A program made the position numbers and the translations under genes. Shown here in pieces: positions 9,136-17,058 of a stretch of 64,000 nt of DNA. The first letter of the stretch is position 1; every line of letters starts with the position of its first letter. The stretch covers positions 868,001 to 932,000 of the forward strand of contig NZ_JAIVKN010000002.1 in assembly GCF_020524025.1 (NCBI RefSeq), given 5' to 3'. Below the pieces are notes generated by a model. That model was given only the letters and a program-made list of their open reading frames with translations, had not been told where the DNA came from and ran no database searches. The stretch comes from Halobacillus litoralis. Its GTDB lineage: Bacteria; Bacillota; Bacilli; Bacillales; Halobacillaceae.

Positions 9136-9155
9136 GGAACGGCATTAAAGTTTCT

Positions 9156-9190
9156 ACGGCAGCAGCGGGCCCTCGTTGCTGTCGTTTTTT
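9156..9190 (+). terminator. Riboswitch-controlled terminator before dapA
   Basis: Stem ACGGCAGCA / TGCTGTCGT (one G-U pair) followed by six T, located between the lysine aptamer and dapA. It is the expression platform of the riboswitch. Confidence 0.85.
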
Positions 9191-9248
9191 ATGACCGTAG
9201 CCCTCACTACCTCGAACGTAAACTATAACTAGAAAAGGTGTGAGGTTA

Positions 9249-10154
9249 ATGAAATTCGGGCAAGTACTAACAGCGATGGTGACTCCATTTGACGAAGAAG
9301 AAAACATTGATTTTGAAGCAACGAGAACGTTAGTCAATCATTTGATCAACAATGGTTCTGATGCACTGGTTATTGCAGGAACAACCGGAGAATCTCCGAC
9401 ATTAACAACAGAAGAAAAGGTAAGCTTATACAAATATGTTGTTTCCGTCGTTGATGGAAGAGTCCCTGTCATTGCAGGAACAGGTTCGAATAATACAAGA
9501 GCATCCATCGAATTAACGAAGCAGGCCGAAAACACAGGTGTGGATGCGGTTATGCTCGTTACCCCTTACTACAATAAACCTACCCAGGAAGGTCTGTACC
9601 AGCATTTCTCTACAATAGCCAACGCCACTTCCCTGCCCGTGATGCTTTACAACATTCCAGGAAGAAGTGTCGTGAACATGGAGCCGGCAACGATTATCCG
9701 TCTCTCTCAAATCGAGAACATCGTGTCTGTTAAAGAAGCAAGCGGCGATTTGGATGCTGCTACAGAAATCATCCGCGAAACGCCGGAAGACTTCTCTGTT
9801 TACAGCGGTGAAGATTCCAATACGCTGCCGTTTATGTCCATTGGAGGTACGGGGATCGTTTCTGTTTCCTCGCACGTCATTGGAAATGAGATGCAGCAAA
9901 TGATCCGCAGCTTCTATGAAGGTGATTTCGCCTATGCTGCTCAAATGCACCAAAAACTCCTGCCTGTCATGCATGCCATCTTCTCGGCTCCTAGTCCTTC
10001 TCCTGTTAAAGCAGCCTTGAACAAGATCGGCGTCCCAACAGGAGGCGTACGACTTCCTCTTCTGCCATTAACAGATGCAGAAGCAAGCCATGTGTTTAAC
10101 ACATTGGAATCTATACGCTCTACAGATCAGCCTCAAATGCATTTTGCTGGTTAA
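9249..10154 (+). CDS. dapA: 4-hydroxy-tetrahydrodipicolinate synthase
   Basis: Condenses pyruvate and aspartate semialdehyde, the first step of the diaminopimelate/lysine branch. The 301-residue TIM barrel shows AGTTGESPTLT (substrate loop), TPYYNKPTQEGLYQHF with the catalytic tyrosine, YNIPGRSV, and the Schiff-base lysine in VSVKEASGD. The C-terminal region (SPSPVKAALNKIGVPTGGVRLPLLPL) is typical of bacterial DapA. ATG 9249 follows AAAGGTG by 8 bases; the in-frame GTG at 9240 overlaps that site. It is a single-gene unit governed by the upstream lysine riboswitch. A second dapA in the dap-asd cluster elsewhere is likely, which would make this a lysine-regulated paralogue (inference). Confidence 0.94.
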   Translation: MKFGQVLTAMVTPFDEEENIDFEATRTLVNHLINNGSDALVIAGTTGESPTLTTEEKVSLYKYVVSVVDGRVPVIAGTGSNNTRASIELTKQAENTGVDAVMLVTPYYNKPTQEGLYQHFSTIANATSLPVMLYNIPGRSVVNMEPATIIRLSQIENIVSVKEASGDLDAATEIIRETPEDFSVYSGEDSNTLPFMSIGGTGIVSVSSHVIGNEMQQMIRSFYEGDFAYAAQMHQKLLPVMHAIFSAPSPSPVKAALNKIGVPTGGVRLPLLPLTDAEASHVFNTLESIRSTDQPQMHFAG

Positions 10155-10160
10155 TCTAAT

Positions 10161-10195
10161 AAAAGCCGTCATTCACTACTGAATGACGGCTTTTT
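10161..10195 (+). terminator. dapA terminator
   Basis: Stem AAAAGCCGTCATTCA / TGAATGACGGCTTTT with a 4-base loop and T-run, directly after the dapA stop. Confidence 0.9.
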
Positions 10196-10306
10196 CTATG
10201 CTGCCTTTGAATTTCAAGAATAAGGATCCGGTAAAGTTTCGTGTTGATATTACGAACAAAAAGAACTTCATGAGCATGGAAATTATTTTTCTTCCCCGAA
10301 GACGTG

Positions 10307-12751
10307 TTACCTTGGCTGGACGCCCTGCGATAAAAGCATAGGTATTTGGTTTTTCGATACTGGGGCGCTGAATAGAAAACCTTGATATTCCAGGCAGTTC
10401 TTTTCATTTAAATAATTTAACTGCTCAATTGTTTCCACACCTTCTGCAATCACACTCAACTCCAATCGATCAGCCATATCAATAATCGTATCAATGACAG
10501 CCTGATCCTTATTGCTGTTATATACTGTTTGGACAAAGGATTTATCAATCTTCAAGACATCCAGAGGGAAATCTTTTAAATACCTCAAGGAAGAGTAACC
10601 CGTTCCAAAATCATCTAGAGATAGCTTGACCCCCATATTTTTCAGGGTGTGCATAATAGGAATCGCTTCGTTTGAATCCTGAACGACGCTTTCTGTAATT
10701 TCTAATTCCAAACATTCGGGCTTCAACTGATTTTCCTCTAGAACTCTTTGAATAAGTTTCGCAAAGTCCGGTTCCCGAAATTGAAGGGAAGATATATTAA
10801 TGGATATATGATCCAGTTTATACCCCTGATTCAGCCATTGTTTAAATTGACTGCAGGCCTCCTGTAAGATCCATTCTCCCATGGGTATAATCAGATTTGT
10901 TTCTTCAGCTAGTGGAATAAATTCTAATGGTGAAATTAATCCCAGCTCCGGATGATTCCACCGAATAAGAGCTTCCACCCCTTTAACCTTCCCTGTTTTG
11001 ACATTCACCTGTGGTTGGTAATAAAGGAGTAATTCTTCTTTCTCTATCGCCTTTCGCAATCCGTATTCCAACTGCATTTTTTTTGAAATAAGTTCGTTCA
11101 TTTCCTCTGTAAAAAAATAAGCCTTGTTATCCCCTTTTTGCTTCGACTGATACATCGCCGTATCCGCATTTTTTATTAATACATCTACTGTCGATCCATT
11201 GTCAGGAAAGATACTGATTCCTATGGCCATAGACATATAAATTTCTTTTCCAGCAATAACAAAAGGAGTACGAACAGCCTGAATAATGTCGTTAGCAAGA
11301 TTTCCGGTTTTGTAAGTGGTTGTTTGAGGACAAACAATGACAAATTCATCTCCACTTTGTCTAGCCAGCATATCCTGCTCGGATAGATGCTGCTGGATCC
11401 GCGCAGATAGCTGTCTTAATAATTCATCCCCTGTCTTATGTCCATAGACATCATTGACTTGCTTAAAGCGATTCAAGTCAAGAAACATCACGCTGATGAT
11501 TTCCTTCGTTTTCTTTGCATGTTGGACACATGAAGATAAGTGATCATATAACATTCGTCGATTCGGCAGATGGGTCAACTCATCTTTGTAAACCAATTCT
11601 TTGATTCGTTCCTGGCTTTTCATTCGTTCGGAAACGTCTCGAACCAAACCTGTAAAGTAAATTTCTCCTTCTTCCTCAATGGTGGATAAGGATAACTCAA
11701 TTGGAAATACGCCATTATTCTTATGTAACCCTTCAAGTTGTACCGTTTGGTCAATAACCTGGGCTTTTCTTGCTTCTATGTAACTCTGAATTCCTATTTC
11801 ATGGGCGGATCGATAGGAGGCCGGCATGATTGCTGTAAGAGGTTGATTTAACATTTCGTTGGCGTTGAAGCCAAAGATCTCCTCTGCAGCTTTATTCCAA
11901 CTGAGAATCCTTCCCTCCTTATTTGCTGTGATTATGGCATCGTTGGCTGACTCAACAATCGACCGATAAATTTTATCAGCTAATGAATACTGATGATGTG
12001 TATCTTCTAATTTTCGATTGTAATAAACTAAGATGACCATAAAACCTAAAATGATAAGGATGGTGATCGCTATTAAATATCCGAGGGTGCCTTGTTGAAC
12101 AACTGCTCTATTTTCTAGAGGGGCTGTCGTTTGTTTATCCATATAAAAAGAGGCAGAAGTCATTCCTGTGTAATGCATGCCGGAAATAGCTATCCCCATA
12201 AGCACAGCACTTCCCCACATAAGTACGGGTGTTGACCTTTTATTGTCCTTTTGCTGAGAAGTAAAAATGTATAGAGCGCCAAATGAAGCTAAAAGAGCAA
12301 TAAGGACAGAGACCAGGACCATCCAGGGGTTGTAATCAATCCTTGCTCTCATCTGCATGGCTTCCATACCAATATAGTGCATAGACAAAATCCCGGTAGC
12401 AATGAACACAGCTGAAACTGACAAGGCTGCTCTATTCTTTAAATTCTTATTTATGATGAAAAAGGCGGTAAAACTGGATGCTCCAGCACAGATGATACTC
12501 CATCCGAGCATTGCTGAATCATAGGTGACCGTCATATCCATCTGGTACGCTAACATGGCTACAAAATGCATAGACCAAATTCCGCCTCCAAACGTCAAAC
12601 TTCCAGAAATCAGCCACCCCCATTGTTTATTCTGCCGTTGGCTGAGCAGCATCCGTCGGACTATTAACAGCGAAGTATAAGAAGATACGATGGCTATTAA
12701 CAAAGACACCAATACTAGTTCTATTGTATAAAACCCTGTTATTTCCTCCAT
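10307..12751 (-). CDS. MHYT-PAS-GGDEF-EAL cyclic-di-GMP signalling protein
   Basis: Membrane sensor of 814 residues. The N-terminal MHYT domain has about seven helices and three signature copies (MHFVAM, MHYIGM, MHYTGM) that are proposed to bind metal or diatomic gas. A PAS domain follows (about 260-380, NDAIITANKEGRILSWNKAAEEIFG, RDVSERMKSQERIKEL), then a GGDEF domain (about 390-550) and an EAL domain (about 560-810). The diguanylate cyclase active-site motif reads SGDEF instead of GGDEF. The phosphodiesterase domain looks intact: EALIRW, EITES, DDFGTGYSSL, KIDKSFV, AEGVET. Net activity may therefore be c-di-GMP hydrolysis. It is monocistronic and converges on dapA. Confidence 0.93.
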   Translation of the reverse strand: MEEITGFYTIELVLVSLLIAIVSSYTSLLIVRRMLLSQRQNKQWGWLISGSLTFGGGIWSMHFVAMLAYQMDMTVTYDSAMLGWSIICAGASSFTAFFIINKNLKNRAALSVSAVFIATGILSMHYIGMEAMQMRARIDYNPWMVLVSVLIALLASFGALYIFTSQQKDNKRSTPVLMWGSAVLMGIAISGMHYTGMTSASFYMDKQTTAPLENRAVVQQGTLGYLIAITILIILGFMVILVYYNRKLEDTHHQYSLADKIYRSIVESANDAIITANKEGRILSWNKAAEEIFGFNANEMLNQPLTAIMPASYRSAHEIGIQSYIEARKAQVIDQTVQLEGLHKNNGVFPIELSLSTIEEEGEIYFTGLVRDVSERMKSQERIKELVYKDELTHLPNRRMLYDHLSSCVQHAKKTKEIISVMFLDLNRFKQVNDVYGHKTGDELLRQLSARIQQHLSEQDMLARQSGDEFVIVCPQTTTYKTGNLANDIIQAVRTPFVIAGKEIYMSMAIGISIFPDNGSTVDVLIKNADTAMYQSKQKGDNKAYFFTEEMNELISKKMQLEYGLRKAIEKEELLLYYQPQVNVKTGKVKGVEALIRWNHPELGLISPLEFIPLAEETNLIIPMGEWILQEACSQFKQWLNQGYKLDHISINISSLQFREPDFAKLIQRVLEENQLKPECLELEITESVVQDSNEAIPIMHTLKNMGVKLSLDDFGTGYSSLRYLKDFPLDVLKIDKSFVQTVYNSNKDQAVIDTIIDMADRLELSVIAEGVETIEQLNYLNEKNCLEYQGFLFSAPVSKNQIPMLLSQGVQPR

Positions 12752-13010
12752 ATGGACTTCCTCTCCATGCGTTTTTATAAAGATTAATAAAAGTTAGAAA
12801 ACATTCATCCCTTTCTATTATCGTCATCATCAAAGGGCTGGTTAACTATAAAACATGTAAAAGCCAAATAACTAAATTCAAGTTGAATGAAGAGTTGTCT
12901 GGGAATAACCCAATCAGGCGTCTTTTGATCCGCGTTCTCACTTTTTTTGCTTCTTGTTCACATATGTAGGTTGGAAATAAGAGATCCTTCCCTATAAAAT
13001 GACTTACATA
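12752..13010. other. Intergenic region, nothing recognised
   Basis: Lies between the c-di-GMP gene (start) and the ilvE terminator. It is AT-rich with scattered short ORFs lacking ribosome sites. It must contain the promoter of the MHYT gene but I cannot place it. Confidence 0.5.
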
Positions 13011-13046
13011 AAAACAACCTCAAGCCTTTTAGACTTGAGGTTGTTT
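13011..13046 (-). terminator. ilvE terminator
   Basis: Stem AAACAACCTCAAG / CTTGAGGTTGTTT with a 9-base loop, just after the ilvE stop on the minus strand, followed by a T-run there. Confidence 0.88.
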
Positions 13047-13055
13047 AAATCATGA

Positions 13056-14117
13056 TTAAACTTCGACGGTCCAGCCGTGAACGTCTTCTTTTCTTCCGCG
13101 CTGAATGCCCGTAATCGTGTCGTACAATTCCTGTGATAACGCTCCGATTTCGTGGTCGTTGATCACCATTTTCCTGCCAAGCCAGTTCAATTCCCCAACT
13201 GGAGAGATGACGGCCGCTGTTCCTGTACCGAACGCTTCTTCCAATTTGCCTTCTTCATACGCTTCGTACAGTTCTTCAATCGAAATCCGGCGTTCTGTAA
13301 CTGGGACGTCCCATTTTCTCAACAGCTCAAGGATTGATGTCCGAGTAATGCCCTGAAGGATACTGCCGCTCAATGCCGGCGTGACAACTTCGCCATCGAT
13401 TTTGAAAAAGATGTTCATGCTGCCGACTTCTTCGATGTACCGTTTTTCTACACCGTCAAGCCATAGCACATCCGCATTTCCTTCATCGACGGCTTTCGCC
13501 TGCGCCTGATACCCTGAAGAGTAGTTGCCGGCTGTTTTAGCCATTCCGGTGCCGCCTTTAACCGCGCGGGTAAATTGTTCTTCTACATTGATCGTAACCG
13601 GTTTAATGCCTCCAGAGAAATAAGGTCCAACCGGCGATAGAATGATCATCAGTTTATAAGATTTGGAAGGTGCAACAGCAAGGCTGGGTTCGGTTGCGAT
13701 AATAAACGGACGAATATACAGGGATGTCCCTTCAAAAGAAGGTACCCAATCCTTCTCAAGCTCCACCAGTTCCTTTAAGTATCCCAATACTTCCTCCTCA
13801 TCAATGGCCGGAATGCTGAGACGTTGGCTTGATAGATTTAAACGCTCAAAGTTTTTTTCCGGGCGGAACAAGAGCACGCGGTCATCATCTGTCCTGTAGG
13901 CTTTCAACCCTTCAAAAACGGTTTGTCCATAATGAAAAATCATAGCAGCAGGGTCTAACGTCAACGGTTCATATGGAAGGATCCTCGGCTCATGCCACCC
14001 CTTGTCTGATTCATAGTCCATCACAAACATGTGATCGGTGAATGTACGCCCAAAAGGAATCTCTTTGCTTTGTGGCTTCGCTTTTTTGTGTGTCGCTTCT
14101 ATTTTACTTACTGTCAT
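13056..14117 (-). CDS. ilvE: Branched-chain amino acid aminotransferase
   Basis: PLP enzyme interconverting leucine, isoleucine and valine with their 2-keto acids using glutamate. About 353 residues, as in class IV BCAT of the YbgE/IlvK type. Visible features are FHYGQTVFEGLKAYR, the FRPEKNFERL segment, YIRPFIIATEP, the PLP-binding lysine in GGTGMAKTAGNYSSG, and the C-terminal EAFGTGTAAVISPVG. Two adjacent ATG codons (14120, 14117) follow AGGAG by 5 and 8 bases; the second is slightly favoured. It is monocistronic with its own terminator, and an 18-bp palindrome lies about 110 bases upstream. Confidence 0.95.
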   Translation of the reverse strand: MTVSKIEATHKKAKPQSKEIPFGRTFTDHMFVMDYESDKGWHEPRILPYEPLTLDPAAMIFHYGQTVFEGLKAYRTDDDRVLLFRPEKNFERLNLSSQRLSIPAIDEEEVLGYLKELVELEKDWVPSFEGTSLYIRPFIIATEPSLAVAPSKSYKLMIILSPVGPYFSGGIKPVTINVEEQFTRAVKGGTGMAKTAGNYSSGYQAQAKAVDEGNADVLWLDGVEKRYIEEVGSMNIFFKIDGEVVTPALSGSILQGITRTSILELLRKWDVPVTERRISIEELYEAYEEGKLEEAFGTGTAAVISPVGELNWLGRKMVINDHEIGALSQELYDTITGIQRGRKEDVHGWTVEV

Positions 14118-14223
14118 CATCAGAACTCCTTTTCCTAGGTGCCGGTGCCTTTTTCTATTACCGGTTATTTTACATAAACCAGTAAGCGCAGACGCTGCCT
14201 GTTCATTGGCCCGTCCATACCGG

Positions 14224-14241
14224 ATGAATATTAGTATTCAT
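14224..14241. promoter_or_regulatory. Palindrome upstream of ilvE, possible operator
   Basis: ATGAATATTAGTATTCAT has perfect 7-base arms around a 4-base centre and lies about 105 bases upstream of the ilvE start. It does not match the CodY box (AATTTTCWGAAAATT). The regulator is unknown. Confidence 0.35.
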
Positions 14242-14391
14242 TTTACGTGTAACCGGCAGAGATGAAAAGGGTATTTTATCGAATTATCAAAAAAGTTTCG
14301 CCACAGTAACGCATCAATGAATAAAACTGCGGGTAGATTCGTAATTTGCTATACTTAAAAAGGTAAATTTCGGAAAGTGTGAGGCATGATA

Positions 14392-14523
14392 GTGTTTAAG
14401 CTTTTACTCATTGAAGATGACGAGACTTTGTTTGAGGAAATCAAAGAAAGGCTGGCGCAATGGTCTTATGACGTGCATGGCATTCATGACTTCAGCAGAG
14501 TGATGGAATCCTGTTCAAAATAG
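14392..14523 (+). pseudogene. Truncated OmpR-family response regulator remnant
   Basis: GTG 14392, 7 bases after GAGG, opens a 43-codon frame beginning FKLLLIEDDETLFEEIKERL and continuing AQWSYDVHGIHDFSRVMES before TAG. This is the first quarter of a receiver domain of the YvcP/BceR kind: the acidic pair EDD is present, but the phospho-acceptor strand and the whole DNA-binding domain are missing. An extended -10 (TGCTATACT, 14347-14355) precedes it. No receiver continuation is evident downstream before the next gene. It is a decayed gene, likely once paired with a sensor kinase and ABC exporter. An ATG at 14386 is an alternative start. Confidence 0.75.
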
Positions 14524-14589
14524 CTGCCATGTATTACGCTGAAATTCATGACCAGGGTATTTATGAACGTATATGAACGGGGGGAGCCT

Positions 14590-14949
14590 ATGAAAAAAAG
14601 AATGTGGCTATTACTCGGTCTTACCGGAATCCTTTTGTTTTCTTTATTTTATATTGCTGAACAAAAACCGGACGATGGCGATTTTAAGCGATGGATGGAA
14701 CAAAAGTATTCCATCAGCTGTCTTGATTATAAGTGTGAAACCTTTCAAATACATACTACAGAGGACGGGGTGCCTATTGTGATGCAGAACGTTCATGGAA
14801 GCTACTCCCCCGGTACGTTTGTCATGGAAGTGGAACGGGCGTACCGAAATCTAGAGGACCCTTCCTATTACTTAGAAATAAAGGTGGAGGGGTTTATGGG
14901 AACTTTTACAACGAAAGAGGAAACGGTAAAAAATATTCGTGAAAGCTAA
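14590..14949 (+). CDS. Membrane-anchored hypothetical protein
   Basis: 119 residues. One N-terminal hydrophobic helix (MWLLLGLTGILLFSLFYIAE, residues 4-23) acts as an uncleaved signal anchor; the remainder is soluble and presumably outside the cell. Two cysteines (SISCLDYKCETF) are close enough to form a disulfide. I do not recognise the family. The start at ATG 14590 follows a GGGGGGAG ribosome site; an upstream in-frame ATG (14548) is less well placed. It lies just after the response-regulator remnant and before the Nudix gene. Confidence 0.7.
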   Translation: MKKRMWLLLGLTGILLFSLFYIAEQKPDDGDFKRWMEQKYSISCLDYKCETFQIHTTEDGVPIVMQNVHGSYSPGTFVMEVERAYRNLEDPSYYLEIKVEGFMGTFTTKEETVKNIRES

Positions 14950-15024
14950 AGGAGACAGGTTAGAGGGGCTTCTTTTTCATAAGAAAGGGTAGACTCTGGT
15001 ATAGTAAAAGAACGAGGTGAAATT

Positions 15025-15657
15025 ATGGATCCGAAAACGATTTTCGACCAAGTAAAAAACCACGAGCCGTCTGTGCTCGGTCATGAACAATTTCGTAAGT
15101 TCTCTGTACTGCTTCCCTTAATCAAGAAGGATGGGGAAGTCCATGTACTCTTTGAAGTGCGATCTCACCAGCTTCGCAGACAGCCCGGAGAGATTTGTTT
15201 TCCAGGTGGAAAAATCGATCCGCATGATCCAACTCCTAAACAAGCCGCTATTAGAGAAACGGAAGAAGAGCTTGGAATTCATAGAGATGATCTCTCCTAC
15301 GTGCATCCGCTCGACTATCTGATTTCTCCATTTGGGATGATCGTCTATTCGTTTGCGGGGTATGTGGATGTGGAGGAAGAGGATTTAAATAAAAATCCAG
15401 ATGAAGTGAGAGAGGTCTTTACCGTTCCGCTGTCTTTCTTTATGGAAAACGATCCGCGTATTCACTATGTTCATTTTGAAGCGCAGCCTGAAGAGAATTT
15501 CCCCTATGAACTGATTCCAGGCGGGGAGAATTATAACTGGCGCACCCGTCAGCTTGAAGAATATTTTTATATTTATGGAGACAAAGTGATCTGGGGAATG
15601 ACCGCAAGAATCCTCTCCCACTTTGTTGATGTACTAAAAAAACAAAGCTCCCTTTAA
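15025..15657 (+). CDS. Nudix hydrolase, CoA pyrophosphatase-like
   Basis: Cytoplasmic hydrolase of 210 residues. The Nudix box runs from GGKIDPHDPTPKQAAIRETE through EELGI; the metal-binding REXXEE core is intact. Upstream LLPLIKKDGEVHVLFEVRS and QLRRQPGEICFPGG match the NudL/YeaB CoA-diphosphatase group (UPF0035 signature LRxxxGxxxFPGG). It probably splits coenzyme A or acyl-CoA into 3',5'-ADP and phosphopantetheine; other dinucleotide substrates are possible. RBS is CGAGGTG 7 bases upstream. It is monocistronic, with a strong terminator. Confidence 0.88.
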   Translation: MDPKTIFDQVKNHEPSVLGHEQFRKFSVLLPLIKKDGEVHVLFEVRSHQLRRQPGEICFPGGKIDPHDPTPKQAAIRETEEELGIHRDDLSYVHPLDYLISPFGMIVYSFAGYVDVEEEDLNKNPDEVREVFTVPLSFFMENDPRIHYVHFEAQPEENFPYELIPGGENYNWRTRQLEEYFYIYGDKVIWGMTARILSHFVDVLKKQSSL

Positions 15658-15696
15658 GTTTTTTTATTTCGTTCAACATAATGTGTTCCTTAATCA

Positions 15697-15744
15697 AAAA
15701 GCACAGGGAAGAGCGGTTCTAAGCTCTTTCCTGTGCTTTTTATA
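15697..15744 (+). terminator. Nudix gene terminator
   Basis: 18-bp stem AAAAGCACAGGGAAGAGC / GCTCTTTCCTGTGCTTTT with one G-U pair, an 8-base loop and a T-rich tail. Confidence 0.88.
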
Positions 15745-15765
15745 TATTGGTGGTGTGAAAGTAAA

Positions 15766-15887
15766 GGTCCTACGGGGGACGAGTCGCTTTCCGCGGGAGT
15801 CTCCCCGTCCCCCTTTAAACCTTGCCTTATAAGGCAATTAAAACCTTATCTTCCCCGCGGAAAGCGGGTAGTTGCAAGGCCCCATAA
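15766..15887. repeat. Dispersed imperfect-palindrome repeat, copy B (internally deleted)
   Basis: On the minus strand 15813-15766 reads as the left and right arms of the family fused at CCCGCGG: GGGGGACGGGGAGACTCC ... GAAAGCGACTCGTCCCCC, with end inverted repeat GGGGGACG / CGTCCCCC. The middle hairpin region is absent. A second fragment with CCCCGCGGAAAGCGGG follows at 15854-15869, so this may be a composite of two partial copies. Confidence 0.7.
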
Positions 15888-15939
15888 CACACTGCAAACA
15901 TCTCGAAACCAGATATCCTAATAAGAGTGGGTATGTGGA

Positions 15940-16842
15940 TTACTTTAAATCCGCATAGTTTTGAGAGATAAATTTGATGATTGTACCCATCGTTTTTCCT
16001 TTAAAGGAATCCGGGACTGACTCCCCTGTTGGATTGCTGTAATACAAATGCCCAATTTCCTCATTGTAGGAAAATCCGAGGGCAGCCAGACGGTTCTCGA
16101 GTTCTTCCGGGTTGTCTGCAAGGTCGGTCTGCTCTTTGAAATGTTCCGTCGGGTAAATCCAGACATCGACATCATCAGCTCCCGTGTGCACGATAAACAA
16201 ATCGTTTTCGTACTGGGAAATCCACTGTCCTTTTGAGAAAAGAGAGACGCCGGTACCCTCAAGTCCTGCAATTCCCGTCAGATTAATGCCGAAGACAGCA
16301 TTGATCATCTGACGCATATCGGCACCGTTCATTTTTCCATTAAAAGTATCTACATATAAGTCCATCACTTTCACTTTCGGTAACTCCATAATAAATGTGT
16401 CACTTACATCTTCTCCAAGCGACTGCCGTACACGTTCAAACACCTCTTGTGGGTAAGTAGACGTCTGTTTTCCAACCCCCAGTTCAGACACAGCATCAAG
16501 GTTAATCCCATAAACCTGGTCCACGACAAACCGCATCTCATCCGGTTTGACGTTTTTACTGTTTCGGTTCAGGTAGTGGTCCATGATCTGAACTTTATCC
16601 ATCTGTTCTATCTCAACTAATGCTTCAGAAAGCGAAAAGGGGCCCTGCTTTTCTTTTCTTAGTGACTGGAGAACGCCTGCAATGATCTCATCAGGATATT
16701 CCAGATTCTCCTCTTGTGTGATCTCCTGCTTCAAACTCTTTGCATGAGCTTCTTCAGGCAGCAAGCCAACAAATCCTACTAGTGACAACACAGTAACTAG
16801 AACTAGAAACTCACTTCTTACAGCTCTTCTTAATACCGACAT
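15940..16842 (-). CDS. Secreted protein with two tandem repeats, unknown function
   Basis: 300 residues from ATG 16842, which follows GGAGG by 8 bases. An N-terminal signal peptide ends at EEAHA|KS near residue 34. Two homologous units of about 70 residues follow: one has DKVQIMDHYLNR ... MRFVVDQVYGINLDAVSELG, the other PKVKVMDLYVDT ... MRQMINAVFGINLTGIAGLEG. The C-terminal third (GQWISQYENDLFIVHTG ... NPEELENRLAALGFSYNEE) looks like a separate compact domain. I do not recognise any of these domains. In-frame upstream ATGs would place the signal peptide internally and are rejected. It is monocistronic and divergent from the photolyase gene. Confidence 0.75.
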   Translation of the reverse strand: MSVLRRAVRSEFLVLVTVLSLVGFVGLLPEEAHAKSLKQEITQEENLEYPDEIIAGVLQSLRKEKQGPFSLSEALVEIEQMDKVQIMDHYLNRNSKNVKPDEMRFVVDQVYGINLDAVSELGVGKQTSTYPQEVFERVRQSLGEDVSDTFIMELPKVKVMDLYVDTFNGKMNGADMRQMINAVFGINLTGIAGLEGTGVSLFSKGQWISQYENDLFIVHTGADDVDVWIYPTEHFKEQTDLADNPEELENRLAALGFSYNEEIGHLYYSNPTGESVPDSFKGKTMGTIIKFISQNYADLK

Positions 16843-17058
16843 TCGTTCAGCCTCCATGTGATTTGGTAGAAGTAGTATTCTGCTGTAGACGGAATGATGA
16901 TCAAGACTCTGAGAGGAAGGTGTCCACGGTTGTTTTATCTTATTCAAATATAACGGAACGTGTCGAATAATGGAAACCTCAGCCCCATAGAAACCGATTA
17001 AAAGTTTATCAACCGCACAGGGAGCGGGTAAACTAAAGGTATAAAAGGAGGACGATTT

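Noticed and set aside
17004-17031. Sigma-B-like promoter GTTTAT ... GGGTAA upstream of the photolyase gene
   Set aside because: The spacer is 16 bases, longer than the 12-15 expected, so the match is not convincing.
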